From assembly GCA_963774895.1 (NCBI GenBank), contig CAVZGN010000004.1, positions 62,001-126,000 on the forward strand: a DNA stretch of 64,000 nt. The letters run 5' to 3'. A program made the translations under genes and the position numbers. The first letter of the stretch is position 1. Every line of letters begins with the position of its first letter. Under the pieces are notes generated by a model. It was not told where the DNA came from. It ran no database searches and saw nothing but the letters and a program-made list of their open reading frames with translations. Of the stretch, positions 8,833 to 17,405 are shown piece by piece. Origin of the DNA: REEB76 sp963774895 (GTDB lineage Bacteria; Pseudomonadota; Gammaproteobacteria; Natronospirales; REEB76).

Positions 8833-9990
8833 ATGAAACTGCCTAACAACAAAGTACCTACACCTTGGCTGCTGTTACTCACGGCGGCGGCAATCTTGGT
8901 CTTGGTGCTGCTCGGAAGCCCACCTGCGAGCGCAGATACATTGACTCTGCCTACGGCCGTGCCAATCGATGGCGGACCGTTGGGCGAACTCAAGGTCCAG
9001 GGCATGCTAAGCGGGCTGGCTACCACCCAGAGCAATGCCATCAGTAGCGACCAAAGCCAGCATTTCGACGTGGACAATGCCCAACTGATCCTGCAGAAAG
9101 ATTCAGGGGAAGTGCAGTTTCTGGTACAGGGCGGCGCTTACAACTTTCCAGTCGTAGGTACGCCATTCATTGATACCCCAGATGTGGTGAAGAATCTATA
9201 CGGGCCGGTGCCGGTGGCTTACATCAAGTTCGTACCATCGGACTCTGTCTCCCTGCAGGTCGGCAAGCTACCGAGTCTGTTAGGCGCCGAGGGCGCGTGG
9301 CCCTGGGGCAACATCAACGTCGAGCGCGGCCTGCTATGGAATCTGGAAAACACTGTGACCCGCGGTGCACAGTTCAATTATTCCAGCTGCGCGTTCAGTG
9401 CAGCTCTTGCCTGGACCGACGGGTTCTATTCACACCGGTTCAATAACCTCACGGGATCGTTCTCCTACACACTAAACCCGGCAGATACGCTCACCGCAGT
9501 AGTGTACGACACCCTCGGAAATACACCTTACGGTTCCAGCGCCACCCCAGAAGTGCTAAACAACTCGCGCATTTACGATCTTATCTACACACACAGCGCC
9601 GGCAATTGGATATTCACACCCTATGTACAATACATCGAGTCACCGGCTTCCACTGAACTGGGCTACACCCATGACAACAATTCTTACGGCGCGGCGGTGT
9701 TGGTGGATTATGCTATCAACAAACAATGGAGTCTGGGCGCGCGTGTGGAATACGTCACCAGCTCGGGCGCTGACAACACCAGCGCCAACAACAATCTGTT
9801 GGGCTACGGCCCGGGCAGCCGCGCCTGGACGCTGACGTTCACGCCAACCTGGCAGTCCGGCGGCCTGTTTGTACGCGCAGAACTATCTTATGCACATGTA
9901 GAGGACTATACGTCAGGTCTCGCCTTCGGCAACGCCGGCAAGCAGGCAAATCAGACGCGCTTGCTGTTAGAATTTGGAGTTGTGTTTTAA
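8833..9990 (+). CDS. outer-membrane beta-barrel porin embedded in the kdp operon
   Basis: A 385-residue protein with an N-terminal hydrophobic segment (LLLLTAAAILVLVLLG) and a probable signal cleavage after PPASA. The rest alternates short amphipathic strands rich in aromatic and polar residues, and the chain ends in a terminal phenylalanine (LLLEFGVVF), typical of outer-membrane barrels. The FVLVQVGKLPSLLGAE-like region (SLQVGKLPSLLGAEGAW), the NVERGLLWN block and WTDGFYSHRFNNLTGSFSYT resemble the OmpL-like putative porin-2 (BBP2) family. It starts five bases after kdpC and ends 27 bases before kdpD, so it should be co-induced at low K+. A role as the outer-membrane K+ entry pore is inference from position. 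Confidence 0.8.
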   Translation: MKLPNNKVPTPWLLLLTAAAILVLVLLGSPPASADTLTLPTAVPIDGGPLGELKVQGMLSGLATTQSNAISSDQSQHFDVDNAQLILQKDSGEVQFLVQGGAYNFPVVGTPFIDTPDVVKNLYGPVPVAYIKFVPSDSVSLQVGKLPSLLGAEGAWPWGNINVERGLLWNLENTVTRGAQFNYSSCAFSAALAWTDGFYSHRFNNLTGSFSYTLNPADTLTAVVYDTLGNTPYGSSATPEVLNNSRIYDLIYTHSAGNWIFTPYVQYIESPASTELGYTHDNNSYGAAVLVDYAINKQWSLGARVEYVTSSGADNTSANNNLLGYGPGSRAWTLTFTPTWQSGGLFVRAELSYAHVEDYTSGLAFGNAGKQANQTRLLLEFGVVF

Positions 9991-10017
9991 CTAGCTGCCT
10001 CCAGACAGTTATATATC

Positions 10018-12762
10018 ATGAATAATGGGCGTCCCGACCCAGACAGCCTGCTTGCCAAGCTCGAGCACGAAGAACGCAAAGCCAAACGCGGACGCCTTAA
10101 AATATTTTTGGGTGCCGCGGCTGGAGTAGGCAAGACCTTCGCCATGTTGCAAGCGGCCCAGGCACTGCATAAGCAGGGGCAGCCCCTGCTGGTCGGAATA
10201 ATCGAGACTCACGGGCGTTCAGAAACAGCGGCACTGCTTGCAGGTCTTGAGCTGTTGCCGCGCCGGCGTGTTGCCTATGGTAATGCCACGCTCGAAGAAT
10301 TCGACCTGGATGCGGCACTGCAGCGACACCCACCGCTGATTCTGGTAGACGAGCTGGCACACACCAATGCAGCCGGCTCACGGCACGCCAAACGCTGGCA
10401 GGATGTGGAGGAACTGCTGGCGGCCGGCATTGATATCTTCAGCACCCTCAATATTCAGCACATTGAAAGTCTCAACGACGTGGTGACGCAGATCACCGGT
10501 GTGCGCGTGTGGGAAACGGTGCCGGATACCTTCTTCGAGCAGGCCTATGAGGTGGAGCTCGTCGACCTGCCACCCGATGAACTGCTGCAAAGACTACATG
10601 AAGGCAAAGTTTATCTGCCCCAGCAGGCCGAACGGGCCGTCGAAAATTTTTTCCGTAAAGGAAATCTGATCGCGTTACGTGAATTGGCGTTACGCCGCAC
10701 AGCCGACCGTGTAGACGTGCAAATGCGTGATTACCGCGAACATCACGCCATCGACAAGGTGTGGCCGGTGCGCGAACGCGTTATGGTGTGTATCGGTCCG
10801 GGCCCTGAAAACGAAAAACTGATCCGCGTCGGAAAGCGCATGGCCGACTACCTGCATGCTGAATGGGTGGTTGTTTACATCGAAACGCCCAAACTGCTGC
10901 GCCTGCCGGAGAAACAGCGGGAGGTGGTGGCGCGCATGCTGCGCCTGGCGGAAACACTGGGGGCGGAGCCTGTCACTCTGAGCGGTGCAACACACTTCAG
11001 CGAAGACGTCCTGGCGTACGCGCATGCGAGAAACGTGAGTAGGATCGTCATGGGAAAACCCCACCGCAGCGGCTGGCAGCGATGGATATTCGGTTCGGTA
11101 GTGGACGCCATCGTGGCGGGCAGCGGCGTCATCGACGTGAACATCGTGAGCACCAGTGCGGATGATATGCGCCCGCATTTCTCGCTTTCGGCATTTGTGG
11201 GCGGTTATTTCGGGCTCCGGCGGCCAGCCAGCGAGTTCCCCAGCGGCAAGCCGCGTGCCCGCGGCTATCTCGCCGGGCTTGCCGTCGTAGCGGCATGCAC
11301 GATCATCGCAGCGTTTATGCACTCCCGCTTCGAGCTTGCCAACATCATCATGGTGTACCTGCTGGGTGTGGTGGTGGTGGCGGTGCGTTACGGACGAGGG
11401 CCCTCGGTTCTGGCCGCAGTGCTTGGGGTCGCATCATTCGATTTCTTCTTCGTGAAGCCGTATTTCACGTTTGCGGTCTCGGATACGCAGTTTCTCATCA
11501 CCTTTGCGGTTATGCTTGTGGTGGGGCTGGTCATCAGCAACCTCACAGCCAGCGTGAGGCTGCAGGCGCGCGTGGCCGCGTACCGTGAACGGCGCACGGC
11601 GGCGCTGTACGCCATGTCCAGGGAATTGGCGGCAACCCGCGGCGAGCAAAACCTGCTGGAGGTGGCCGTACGCCACGTGGCGGAAGTGTTCGGTGCCAAG
11701 TCCGTGGTGCTGCTGCCCGATGCGCACGGCCGCATTCATTACCCCGTTTCCGCACCCAAGCCCTATTCACTGCATCATGCAGATCTGGGCGTTGCACAAT
11801 GGGTGCACGACCACAGCCAGATGGCGGGGCGGGGCACAGACACACTGCCCGGCACAGAGGGTATTTACCTGCCTTTGCACGGCGCTGCGGGTGCGCTGGG
11901 AGTGCTGGCGCTTATGCCGAAGGAGCTGCGGCGCGTGCTGCTGCCGGAACAGCGGCGTCTTTTGGAGACTTTCGCGGGCCAAGTGGTCCTGGCCCTGGAG
12001 CGCATCAACCTGTCAAAACGCGCCGCCGCCGCCCAAGTAGAAACGGAAACCGAACGATTGCGAAATTCGCTTTTGAGCGCCATTTCTCATGACCTGCGCA
12101 CACCACTGGCTGCCATTGTCGGTGCCTCCAGCAGTTTATTGGCGGAGGATGTCCAACTAAGTATGGAGGCGAAGCGTGATTTGAGCCGCGATATCCTCGA
12201 ATCCGCGCAGCGCATGAGCGAGCTGGTGAACAATGTGCTGGATATGGCACGCTTGCAGGCCGGCGCGGTAAAGCTCAATCGTCAGTGGTACCCGCTTGAG
12301 GAAGTTGTGGGAAGCGTGCTGACGCGCCTTCAGGAGAGACTCAAGCAGCATTCTGTAGTCGTGAATTTACCTTTGAATTTGCCATGGCTTTACATTGACG
12401 GCGGATTGATGGAACAGGTTCTGGCTAACCTGCTGGAAAATGCCGTGAAGTACACGCCAACCGGCACCCCTATCGAAATCAATGCATCCGTGGCTGACAA
12501 CATGGTCACAGTGGAAGTGGCGGACCGCGGTCCGGGGCTACCACCGGGTAGTGAAGAGCTGGTGTTTGAAAAATTCCACCGCGCACAGCTAGAAGGTCCA
12601 CAAGGAGGCGTAGGCCTCGGCCTCACGATCTGTCGTGCCATTATCGAAGTACATGGCGGAAAAATATGGGCAGAGAATCGTTCAGGAGGTGGCGCGGTGT
12701 TCAAATTCTCACTGCCAGCAATGAGCCAACCTCCCACAGTAAAGCCAGAATCCAATGGCTGA
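10018..12762 (+). CDS. kdpD: KdpD, K+-responsive sensor histidine kinase
   Basis: A 914-residue inner-membrane kinase. Domains in order: N-terminal KdpD domain with Walker A GAAAGVGKT (residues 32-40) and a Walker-B-like LVDELAHTN (from 109), a universal-stress-protein-like domain (about 245-375), four transmembrane helices (about 415-515), a GAF-like region, then HisKA with the phospho-acceptor in SHDLRTPLAAIVG (His691) and a HATPase domain with NLLENAVKYTP and GVGLGLTI. It senses low K+/ionic stress and phosphorylates KdpE. ATG at 10018; the end overlaps kdpE by eight bases. Length is close to the E. coli protein (894). Confidence 0.97.
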   Translation: MNNGRPDPDSLLAKLEHEERKAKRGRLKIFLGAAAGVGKTFAMLQAAQALHKQGQPLLVGIIETHGRSETAALLAGLELLPRRRVAYGNATLEEFDLDAALQRHPPLILVDELAHTNAAGSRHAKRWQDVEELLAAGIDIFSTLNIQHIESLNDVVTQITGVRVWETVPDTFFEQAYEVELVDLPPDELLQRLHEGKVYLPQQAERAVENFFRKGNLIALRELALRRTADRVDVQMRDYREHHAIDKVWPVRERVMVCIGPGPENEKLIRVGKRMADYLHAEWVVVYIETPKLLRLPEKQREVVARMLRLAETLGAEPVTLSGATHFSEDVLAYAHARNVSRIVMGKPHRSGWQRWIFGSVVDAIVAGSGVIDVNIVSTSADDMRPHFSLSAFVGGYFGLRRPASEFPSGKPRARGYLAGLAVVAACTIIAAFMHSRFELANIIMVYLLGVVVVAVRYGRGPSVLAAVLGVASFDFFFVKPYFTFAVSDTQFLITFAVMLVVGLVISNLTASVRLQARVAAYRERRTAALYAMSRELAATRGEQNLLEVAVRHVAEVFGAKSVVLLPDAHGRIHYPVSAPKPYSLHHADLGVAQWVHDHSQMAGRGTDTLPGTEGIYLPLHGAAGALGVLALMPKELRRVLLPEQRRLLETFAGQVVLALERINLSKRAAAAQVETETERLRNSLLSAISHDLRTPLAAIVGASSSLLAEDVQLSMEAKRDLSRDILESAQRMSELVNNVLDMARLQAGAVKLNRQWYPLEEVVGSVLTRLQERLKQHSVVVNLPLNLPWLYIDGGLMEQVLANLLENAVKYTPTGTPIEINASVADNMVTVEVADRGPGLPPGSEELVFEKFHRAQLEGPQGGVGLGLTICRAIIEVHGGKIWAENRSGGGAVFKFSLPAMSQPPTVKPESNG

Positions 12763-13453
12763 GGGTGATGCGAAAATACTGATTATTGAGGATGAACCGC
12801 AAATCCGGCGGTTCGTTAGCACCACGCTCAATGCCCAGAATTTTGATGTGATCGAAGCTGAAAATGGGCAACGGGGCTTGATAGCGGCAGCAACAGGTAA
12901 ACCGGACTTGGTAATCTTGGACTTGGGGCTGCCGGATTTGGATGGTGTTGAGATCGTACGGCGGATACGCGCATGGACCATGATACCAATCATCGTGCTT
13001 TCGGCCCGCACCACCGAGTCGGCGAAGATTGCCGCTTTGGACCAGGGTGCTGACGATTATCTGGCAAAACCCTTTGGCATGGGCGAGTTGATGGCTCGCA
13101 TTCGCGTGGCACTGCGGCATACGGCCGGTAATTCTGGTAAAAGTAACGGAGAGTTTTTGACTGGAAACTTGAGAGTTGATTTGGTGCGCCGTCATGTATT
13201 CGTAGGCTGTCAGGAAATACATCTCACACCTATCGAATACCGATTGCTCGGTGTGCTCATCAAAAATGTCGGCCGGGTCATTACTTACCGACAGATTTTA
13301 CGCGAAGTATGGGGTCCATCCCATAGCGAGGATAATCACTATGTGCGGATATACATGGCGCAGTTACGACACAAGATCGAAAAGGATCCCGCTCAACCAC
13401 AGATCCTGTTAACCGAAGCGGGTGTTGGATATCGCCTATCTGAAACTAATTAG
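12755..13453 (+). CDS. kdpE: KdpE, OmpR-family response regulator of the kdp operon
   Basis: A 232-residue regulator with a receiver domain (acidic pocket IEDEP near residue 11, phospho-acceptor Asp56 in LVILDLGLPD, Lys in AKPFGMGEL) and a C-terminal winged-helix domain (HLTPIEYRLLGVLIKN, then YVRIYMAQLRHKIEKDP and TEAGVGYRL). It activates kdp transcription under K+ limitation. The start overlaps the kdpD end, so kinase and regulator are translationally coupled. It is the last gene of the operon and converges with the TIR gene 39 bases downstream; no clear terminator hairpin was seen between them. Confidence 0.97.
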   Translation: MAEGDAKILIIEDEPQIRRFVSTTLNAQNFDVIEAENGQRGLIAAATGKPDLVILDLGLPDLDGVEIVRRIRAWTMIPIIVLSARTTESAKIAALDQGADDYLAKPFGMGELMARIRVALRHTAGNSGKSNGEFLTGNLRVDLVRRHVFVGCQEIHLTPIEYRLLGVLIKNVGRVITYRQILREVWGPSHSEDNHYVRIYMAQLRHKIEKDPAQPQILLTEAGVGYRLSETN

Positions 13454-13492
13454 GTAACTTTCTATTTGCTGAAATATCGATGAATAGTGTGA

Positions 13493-14044
13493 TTATTCCT
13501 GCCAATCAAGGATTTTATCCAATGGATGATTCATCACCTTATGCTCAAGAAGTGATTCACTGATAGTAAATTTCTTGGCTCCGGTACCACGCAGCGCTTC
13601 CAGGTATAAATTTAGACTCTTGATGCTACGTAACATGGTTGCGATTTTCAGATACTCCGGCAACTCGACTGATCCTTTCAACTTCAGAATCGCTACACCC
13701 TTGTTCGAGCTCTTTGCGAAACCGATCTGATAAGGAATCCACCAGGATTTGCAGGTTTCTTTGCTCGCAAGACACAGGATGTGGGTTGAAAGCAATATGC
13801 CGCGTTCGATGCATTTCGTGATACGAGACGGGTCGTTCAGCAATACATCCAGTTCAATGTCAGCATCATTCTCATCAAAATAAACATCCAGTCCTCCGTG
13901 TTCCATGATGTATTTTGCGATCGCACGTACGACGTTCTTGTCGATATGGAAATGGGATATGAAGATACACGAACCGGCACTGCTGTCCGCCTTGGCGGCG
14001 ATCGCCTGCTGTTCACTCAGTAATGCTCTGTTGCGTCCGGCCAC
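13493..14044 (-). CDS. TIR-domain protein with glutamine at the catalytic glutamate position
   Basis: A 183-residue protein with a GTG start at 14044. Residues 25-120 read as a TIR domain: strand A CIFISHFHIDK (26-36), strand B DVYFDEND (53-60), and the helix-C region LCLASKETCKSWWIPYQIG (91-109) followed by NKGVAIL. In NADase-type bacterial TIRs the last block carries a glutamate (SxW...E-I-G-x-A); here the aligned residue is Gln106. So it may be a TIR without NADase activity, a signalling or scaffold TIR, or an enzyme that differs from the pattern I know. It is a lone gene, convergent with kdpE and 126 bases upstream of the aspS stop on the same strand. No partner such as an Argonaute, STING or cyclase is adjacent, so a defence role is possible but unproven. 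Confidence 0.7.
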   Translation of the reverse strand: MAGRNRALLSEQQAIAAKADSSAGSCIFISHFHIDKNVVRAIAKYIMEHGGLDVYFDENDADIELDVLLNDPSRITKCIERGILLSTHILCLASKETCKSWWIPYQIGFAKSSNKGVAILKLKGSVELPEYLKIATMLRSIKSLNLYLEALRGTGAKKFTISESLLEHKVMNHPLDKILDWQE

Positions 14045-14124
14045 TCGTCACTCCTAATCGAATTAATCCAGCCATCTTCTGCACTCTTCAGATTGATATT
14101 TCTAATCAATCACCTTTCACTTTA

Positions 14125-14164
14125 CCCCTCACCCTTCCCTCTCCTACAAGGGGAGAGGGGAAAG
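14125..14164. repeat. family A dispersed palindrome (CCCTCTCC...GGAGAGGG)
   Basis: The stretch CCCCTCACCCTTCCCTCTCC is followed by TACAAG and GGGAGAGGGG, a hairpin with a roughly eight-base stem. It is one of at least seven related copies in this window (15996, 21816, 21894, 23018, 34226, 36361). Here it lies between aspS and the TIR gene and may act as a transcript end or simply be a REP-like element. Confidence 0.7.
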
Positions 14165-14169
14165 AGACG

Positions 14170-15954
14170 TTAGCTATCCTTCTGTGCCGGCGGCAGACGC
14201 AGGCGGATGTGCAGTTCCTTGAGTTCCGCATCGCTGACATCCGCGGGCGCATCGGTGAGCGGATCCCAGGCCGTCTGGGTCTTGGGGAAGGCGATGACTT
14301 CGCGGATGTTGGGCGCGCCGGCCATATGCATCACCATCCGGTCCATTCCCAGAGCGATGCCGCCGTGGGGCGGGCAACCGGATTTGAGCGCGTCCAACAG
14401 GAAGCCGAACTTCCTGCGCGCCTGTTCTTCATCGATACCGAGCATGCGGAATACGGCGGACTGCATGTCCTGATTGTGGATGCGGATGGAGCCGCCACCC
14501 AGTTCGGTGCCGTTCAACACCATGTCATAGGCGCGCGAGCGTATGCCGCCCGGATCCTTCTCCATTGCTGAGACATCATCAACTTTGGGCGAAGTGAACG
14601 GATGATGCAGGAACACCCAGCGCTGGTCCTTCTCGTCCCACTCGAACATGGGAAACTCCACCACCCACAGTGGCGCCCACTCGCCTTGTATCAGGCCGCG
14701 GTCCTGGCCGAGCTTCAGACGCAGCGCACCCATGGCATCGTTGACGATGCGGGCCTTGTCAGCGCCGAAGAAAATCACATCGTTGTCGGCGGCGCCGCAG
14801 CGTTTGAGGATGCCCTGCAGGGCTTCGTCCGAAAGAAACTTGATGATGGGTGACTGCAGGCCCTCGCGGCCCTTGGCGATGTCGTTCACTTTTATATAGG
14901 CGAGCCCCTTGGCGCCGTAACGCGCCACGAAGGCGGTGCACTCGTCGATCTCGCTGCGCGGCAACTCGCCGCCCTTGGGCAAACGCAGGGCGGCAACCCG
15001 CCCGTCCTTGGCATTCGCCGGCCCGGCGAATACTTTGAACTCGCAATCCTTTACCAGATCCGCCACGTCTACCAGTTCCAGCGGGATGCGCAGATCCGGC
15101 TTGTCGGAGCCGTAACGGCGCATGGCTTCATCGTACGGCAGGCGCGGAAACGGGTTGATCAGCTCGACGCCCAGCACTTCCCTGAAGGTGTACCGGAGCA
15201 TGCCTTCGGTGATATCCATGACCTGGCTCTCGTTCAGAAACGAGGTCTCGATGTCGAGTTGGGTGAATTCCGGCTGGCGATCGGCGCGCAGATCCTCGTC
15301 GCGGAAACAGCGTGCGATCTGGTAGTAGCGGTCGAAGCCCGACATCATCAGCAACTGCTTGAACAGTTGCGGCGACTGCGGCAGCGCGAAGAACTTGCCG
15401 GGATGGGTGCGGCTCGGCACCAGGTAATCGCGCGCGCCTTCCGGCGTCGGCTTGGTGAGGATCGGAGTCTCCACGTCGATAAAGCCCTGCTGGTCCAGAT
15501 AACGGCGCAGCGTGCTGATGATCCGGTGGCGCAGGCGCAGCCGCTGCTGCATCACCGGCCGGCGCAGATCGATGTAACGATACTGGAGACGGCGCTCTTC
15601 ATTCACATCGTCTTCATCGAGCATGAACGGCGGGGTCTCGGCACGGTTGAGGATCTCCATCACCTGCGCCAGCACTTCCACCTTGCCGCTGGGTAGATTC
15701 GGATTTTCAGTGCCTTTTGGGCGGTGGCGCACCTTGCCTTTCATGCTCACCACGAACTCGTTGCGCAGACGCTCTGCTTCGGCGAATAGATCGGCGCGCT
15801 CCGGATCAAATACGATTTGCACCAAGCCTTCCCGGTCGCGCAGATCGACGAAGATCACGCCGCCGTGATCGCGACGCCGGTGTACCCAGCCGGCGAGGCG
15901 GATCTCCTTGTCCAGCAATGACTCATTGACCTGGCCGCAATAATGGGTACGCAT
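14170..15954 (-). CDS. aspS: aspartyl-tRNA synthetase, predicted non-discriminating type
   Basis: A 594-residue class II synthetase of the bacterial type. Seen in order: the OB-fold anticodon-binding domain (about 1-105), motif 2 FRDEDLRADRQPEFTQLDIE (near 218), the bacterial GAD insertion (about 290-410), and motif 3 GIALGMDRMVMHMAG near the C-terminus. It charges tRNA-Asp. Two positions associated with relaxed anticodon reading in Pseudomonas aeruginosa AspRS are matched here: His30 (RRRDHGG, Leu in E. coli) and Gly81 (PKGTENPN). This predicts that it also forms Asp-tRNA-Asn, which would require GatCAB elsewhere. The gene lies downstream of fmdB and the DUF502 gene on the same strand, a common arrangement. 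Confidence 0.96.
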   Translation of the reverse strand: MRTHYCGQVNESLLDKEIRLAGWVHRRRDHGGVIFVDLRDREGLVQIVFDPERADLFAEAERLRNEFVVSMKGKVRHRPKGTENPNLPSGKVEVLAQVMEILNRAETPPFMLDEDDVNEERRLQYRYIDLRRPVMQQRLRLRHRIISTLRRYLDQQGFIDVETPILTKPTPEGARDYLVPSRTHPGKFFALPQSPQLFKQLLMMSGFDRYYQIARCFRDEDLRADRQPEFTQLDIETSFLNESQVMDITEGMLRYTFREVLGVELINPFPRLPYDEAMRRYGSDKPDLRIPLELVDVADLVKDCEFKVFAGPANAKDGRVAALRLPKGGELPRSEIDECTAFVARYGAKGLAYIKVNDIAKGREGLQSPIIKFLSDEALQGILKRCGAADNDVIFFGADKARIVNDAMGALRLKLGQDRGLIQGEWAPLWVVEFPMFEWDEKDQRWVFLHHPFTSPKVDDVSAMEKDPGGIRSRAYDMVLNGTELGGGSIRIHNQDMQSAVFRMLGIDEEQARRKFGFLLDALKSGCPPHGGIALGMDRMVMHMAGAPNIREVIAFPKTQTAWDPLTDAPADVSDAELKELHIRLRLPPAQKDS

Positions 15955-15995
15955 GTAGTGTCCTGAAAATTAGCGATTATTAAAAATAACAGTAG

Positions 15996-16150
15996 CCCTC
16001 TCCCCCCGGGAGAGGGGTTGGGAAGAGGGTGCAATAATTCAGTCGAAGCCAAAACTCACTCTACCCTCACCCGCCCCTTCGGGCACACTCGGCAACTGCT
16101 CCCTGCGTTGCCCTACCTCCTACATCCCTGTAGTCGTCTCCCGGATGGAG
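15996..16150. repeat. composite dispersed repeats upstream of aspS (families A and D)
   Basis: A family A palindrome (CCCTCTCCCCCCGGGAGAGG, 15996-16015 plus its tail) is followed at about 16085-16145 by a minus-strand segment GAGACGACTACAGGGATGTA and GGTAGGGCAACGCAGGGAGC. The latter reappears almost unchanged at 36377-36430. The 276-base gap between aspS and the DUF502 gene holds these repeats and no gene that I can support. Confidence 0.7.
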
Positions 16151-16230
16151 AGGGAAACCTATGAGGCTTTATATAAGCAAATTCGACATACACCGCCGGC
16201 CTCAACCAGCCATCAACAAGGCGCGGAATG

Positions 16231-16914
16231 TTACGGTCCATGCTTCCTGTGCGCAAGACCGGGCGTGGTTTTTCCGGATGCGATACGCGGATAGGTTGGC
16301 ACGATCACGCCCAGGGAGATGATCATCCTCAGGGCCTCGTCCACGCTCATCTCCAACTCGATGGCGTCTTCCGGCGGCACTAGGATCAGGAATCCGGACG
16401 TAGGATTGGGCGTAGTAGGAATAAATACACTGATGAGCTTACTGGGCGCTTTCATATCCAGCTCGCCCAGAGAATCGTTGGTGACGAAGGCCAGGCTCCA
16501 GGAGTCTTTGTGCGGATAGCGGATCAGTACAACCTTGCGGAACGCTTTGCCCTTGTTGGAGAACATGGTGTCGGAGATCTGCTTGGCGGTCGAATACACC
16601 GAACGCACCAGCGGGATATGCTCGAGGATCTCCTCACCCAGTTGCAGCAGTTGCCTGCCCAGAAAATTGCTGGCGATGAAGCCGGTGACGAACAAGATCA
16701 CGAATGCCATGATGACCCCGAGCCCGGGGACGTGAATACCGATGAGATGGATCGGCTGCCATTTTTCCGGCAGCAGCAGCACCAGGTTATCCAGGTAACC
16801 GACGAAAATACCGAGGACGAACAGCGTCGCCACGATCGGCAGCCAGATGACGATGCCGGTAATCAGATAGCGCCGGATCCGGCTGCGGACAGGCTTGATA
16901 GTGATTTGTTCCAT
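16231..16914 (-). CDS. DUF502 family inner-membrane protein
   Basis: A 227-residue protein with two transmembrane segments (about residues 17-40 and 64-86: YLITGIVIWLPIVATLFVLG and GLGVIMAFVILFVTGFIASN) followed by a soluble C-terminal domain. The blocks IPLVRSVYSTAKQISDTMF, FRKVVLIRYPHKDSWSLAFV and VFIPTTPNPTSGFLILVP are diagnostic of the DUF502 family. Its biochemical role is unknown. The start codon follows directly after the fmdB stop (16915), and aspS lies downstream; the trio fmdB-DUF502-aspS is conserved across beta- and gammaproteobacteria, which supports co-transcription. Confidence 0.93.
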   Translation of the reverse strand: MEQITIKPVRSRIRRYLITGIVIWLPIVATLFVLGIFVGYLDNLVLLLPEKWQPIHLIGIHVPGLGVIMAFVILFVTGFIASNFLGRQLLQLGEEILEHIPLVRSVYSTAKQISDTMFSNKGKAFRKVVLIRYPHKDSWSLAFVTNDSLGELDMKAPSKLISVFIPTTPNPTSGFLILVPPEDAIELEMSVDEALRMIISLGVIVPTYPRIASGKTTPGLAHRKHGP

Positions 16915-17268
16915 CTATTCGGCTTTCGCGGCTTTCGCCGGCTTGGGTTTGCTCTCGGGCTTGCTTTCGCCTTTCTTGACCGTGGGCTCCTTGGCCGGCT
17001 GCGCGGTTTTCGTTTCCTTGCTGTCTTTCTTGTCCTTGGGCTCGGCGGCCGGCTTATCGCCTTCGCCGAGCACGTTGCGCTTGTTGCTCGATTTGAAATC
17101 GGTTTCATACCAGCCGCCGCCCTTGAGCCGGAAACCGGCGGCTGACATCAGCTTGTGCAGCGCCGGTTTGCCGCATTCCGGGCACTTTTTGAGCGGTGCT
17201 TCATTCAATTTTTGCAAGGCCTCCAGATGATGACCGCAGGCTTCGCACTCATATTCATAGATGGGCAT
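16915..17268 (-). CDS. FmdB-family zinc-ribbon protein with Lys/Pro-rich tail
   Basis: A 117-residue protein opening with MPIYEYECEACGHHLEALQK and then KKCPECGKPALHKLMSAAGF, giving two CxxC pairs (residues 8/11 and 33/36) that form the FmdB/CxxC_CxxC zinc ribbon. The second half (residues 70-117) is low-complexity, rich in Lys, Glu, Pro and Ala (PAAEPKDKKDSKETK and similar), presumably disordered. Family members are often encoded just ahead of aspS and have been suggested to act as regulators, but no function is settled. Start ATG at 17268. Confidence 0.92.
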   Translation of the reverse strand: MPIYEYECEACGHHLEALQKLNEAPLKKCPECGKPALHKLMSAAGFRLKGGGWYETDFKSSNKRNVLGEGDKPAAEPKDKKDSKETKTAQPAKEPTVKKGESKPESKPKPAKAAKAE

Positions 17269-17405
17269 GTCGATCCGCCTCGTTGAAAGACCCTGTTGAT
17301 TGCCCCATGTATGGGGTCTGACAAACCGACCTCAAGAGCTGCTTCCCCGAAGCAGCCGACATTCGTGTCATTATAACCTTGACGGTCGCTTCACCAGGAA
17401 ATCCG

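Noticed and set aside
13493..14044. TIR gene as part of a known multi-gene defence system (Thoeris, CBASS, Pycsar)
   Set aside because: No SIR2/Macro-type effector, cyclase or STING gene is adjacent; neighbours are kdpE and aspS.
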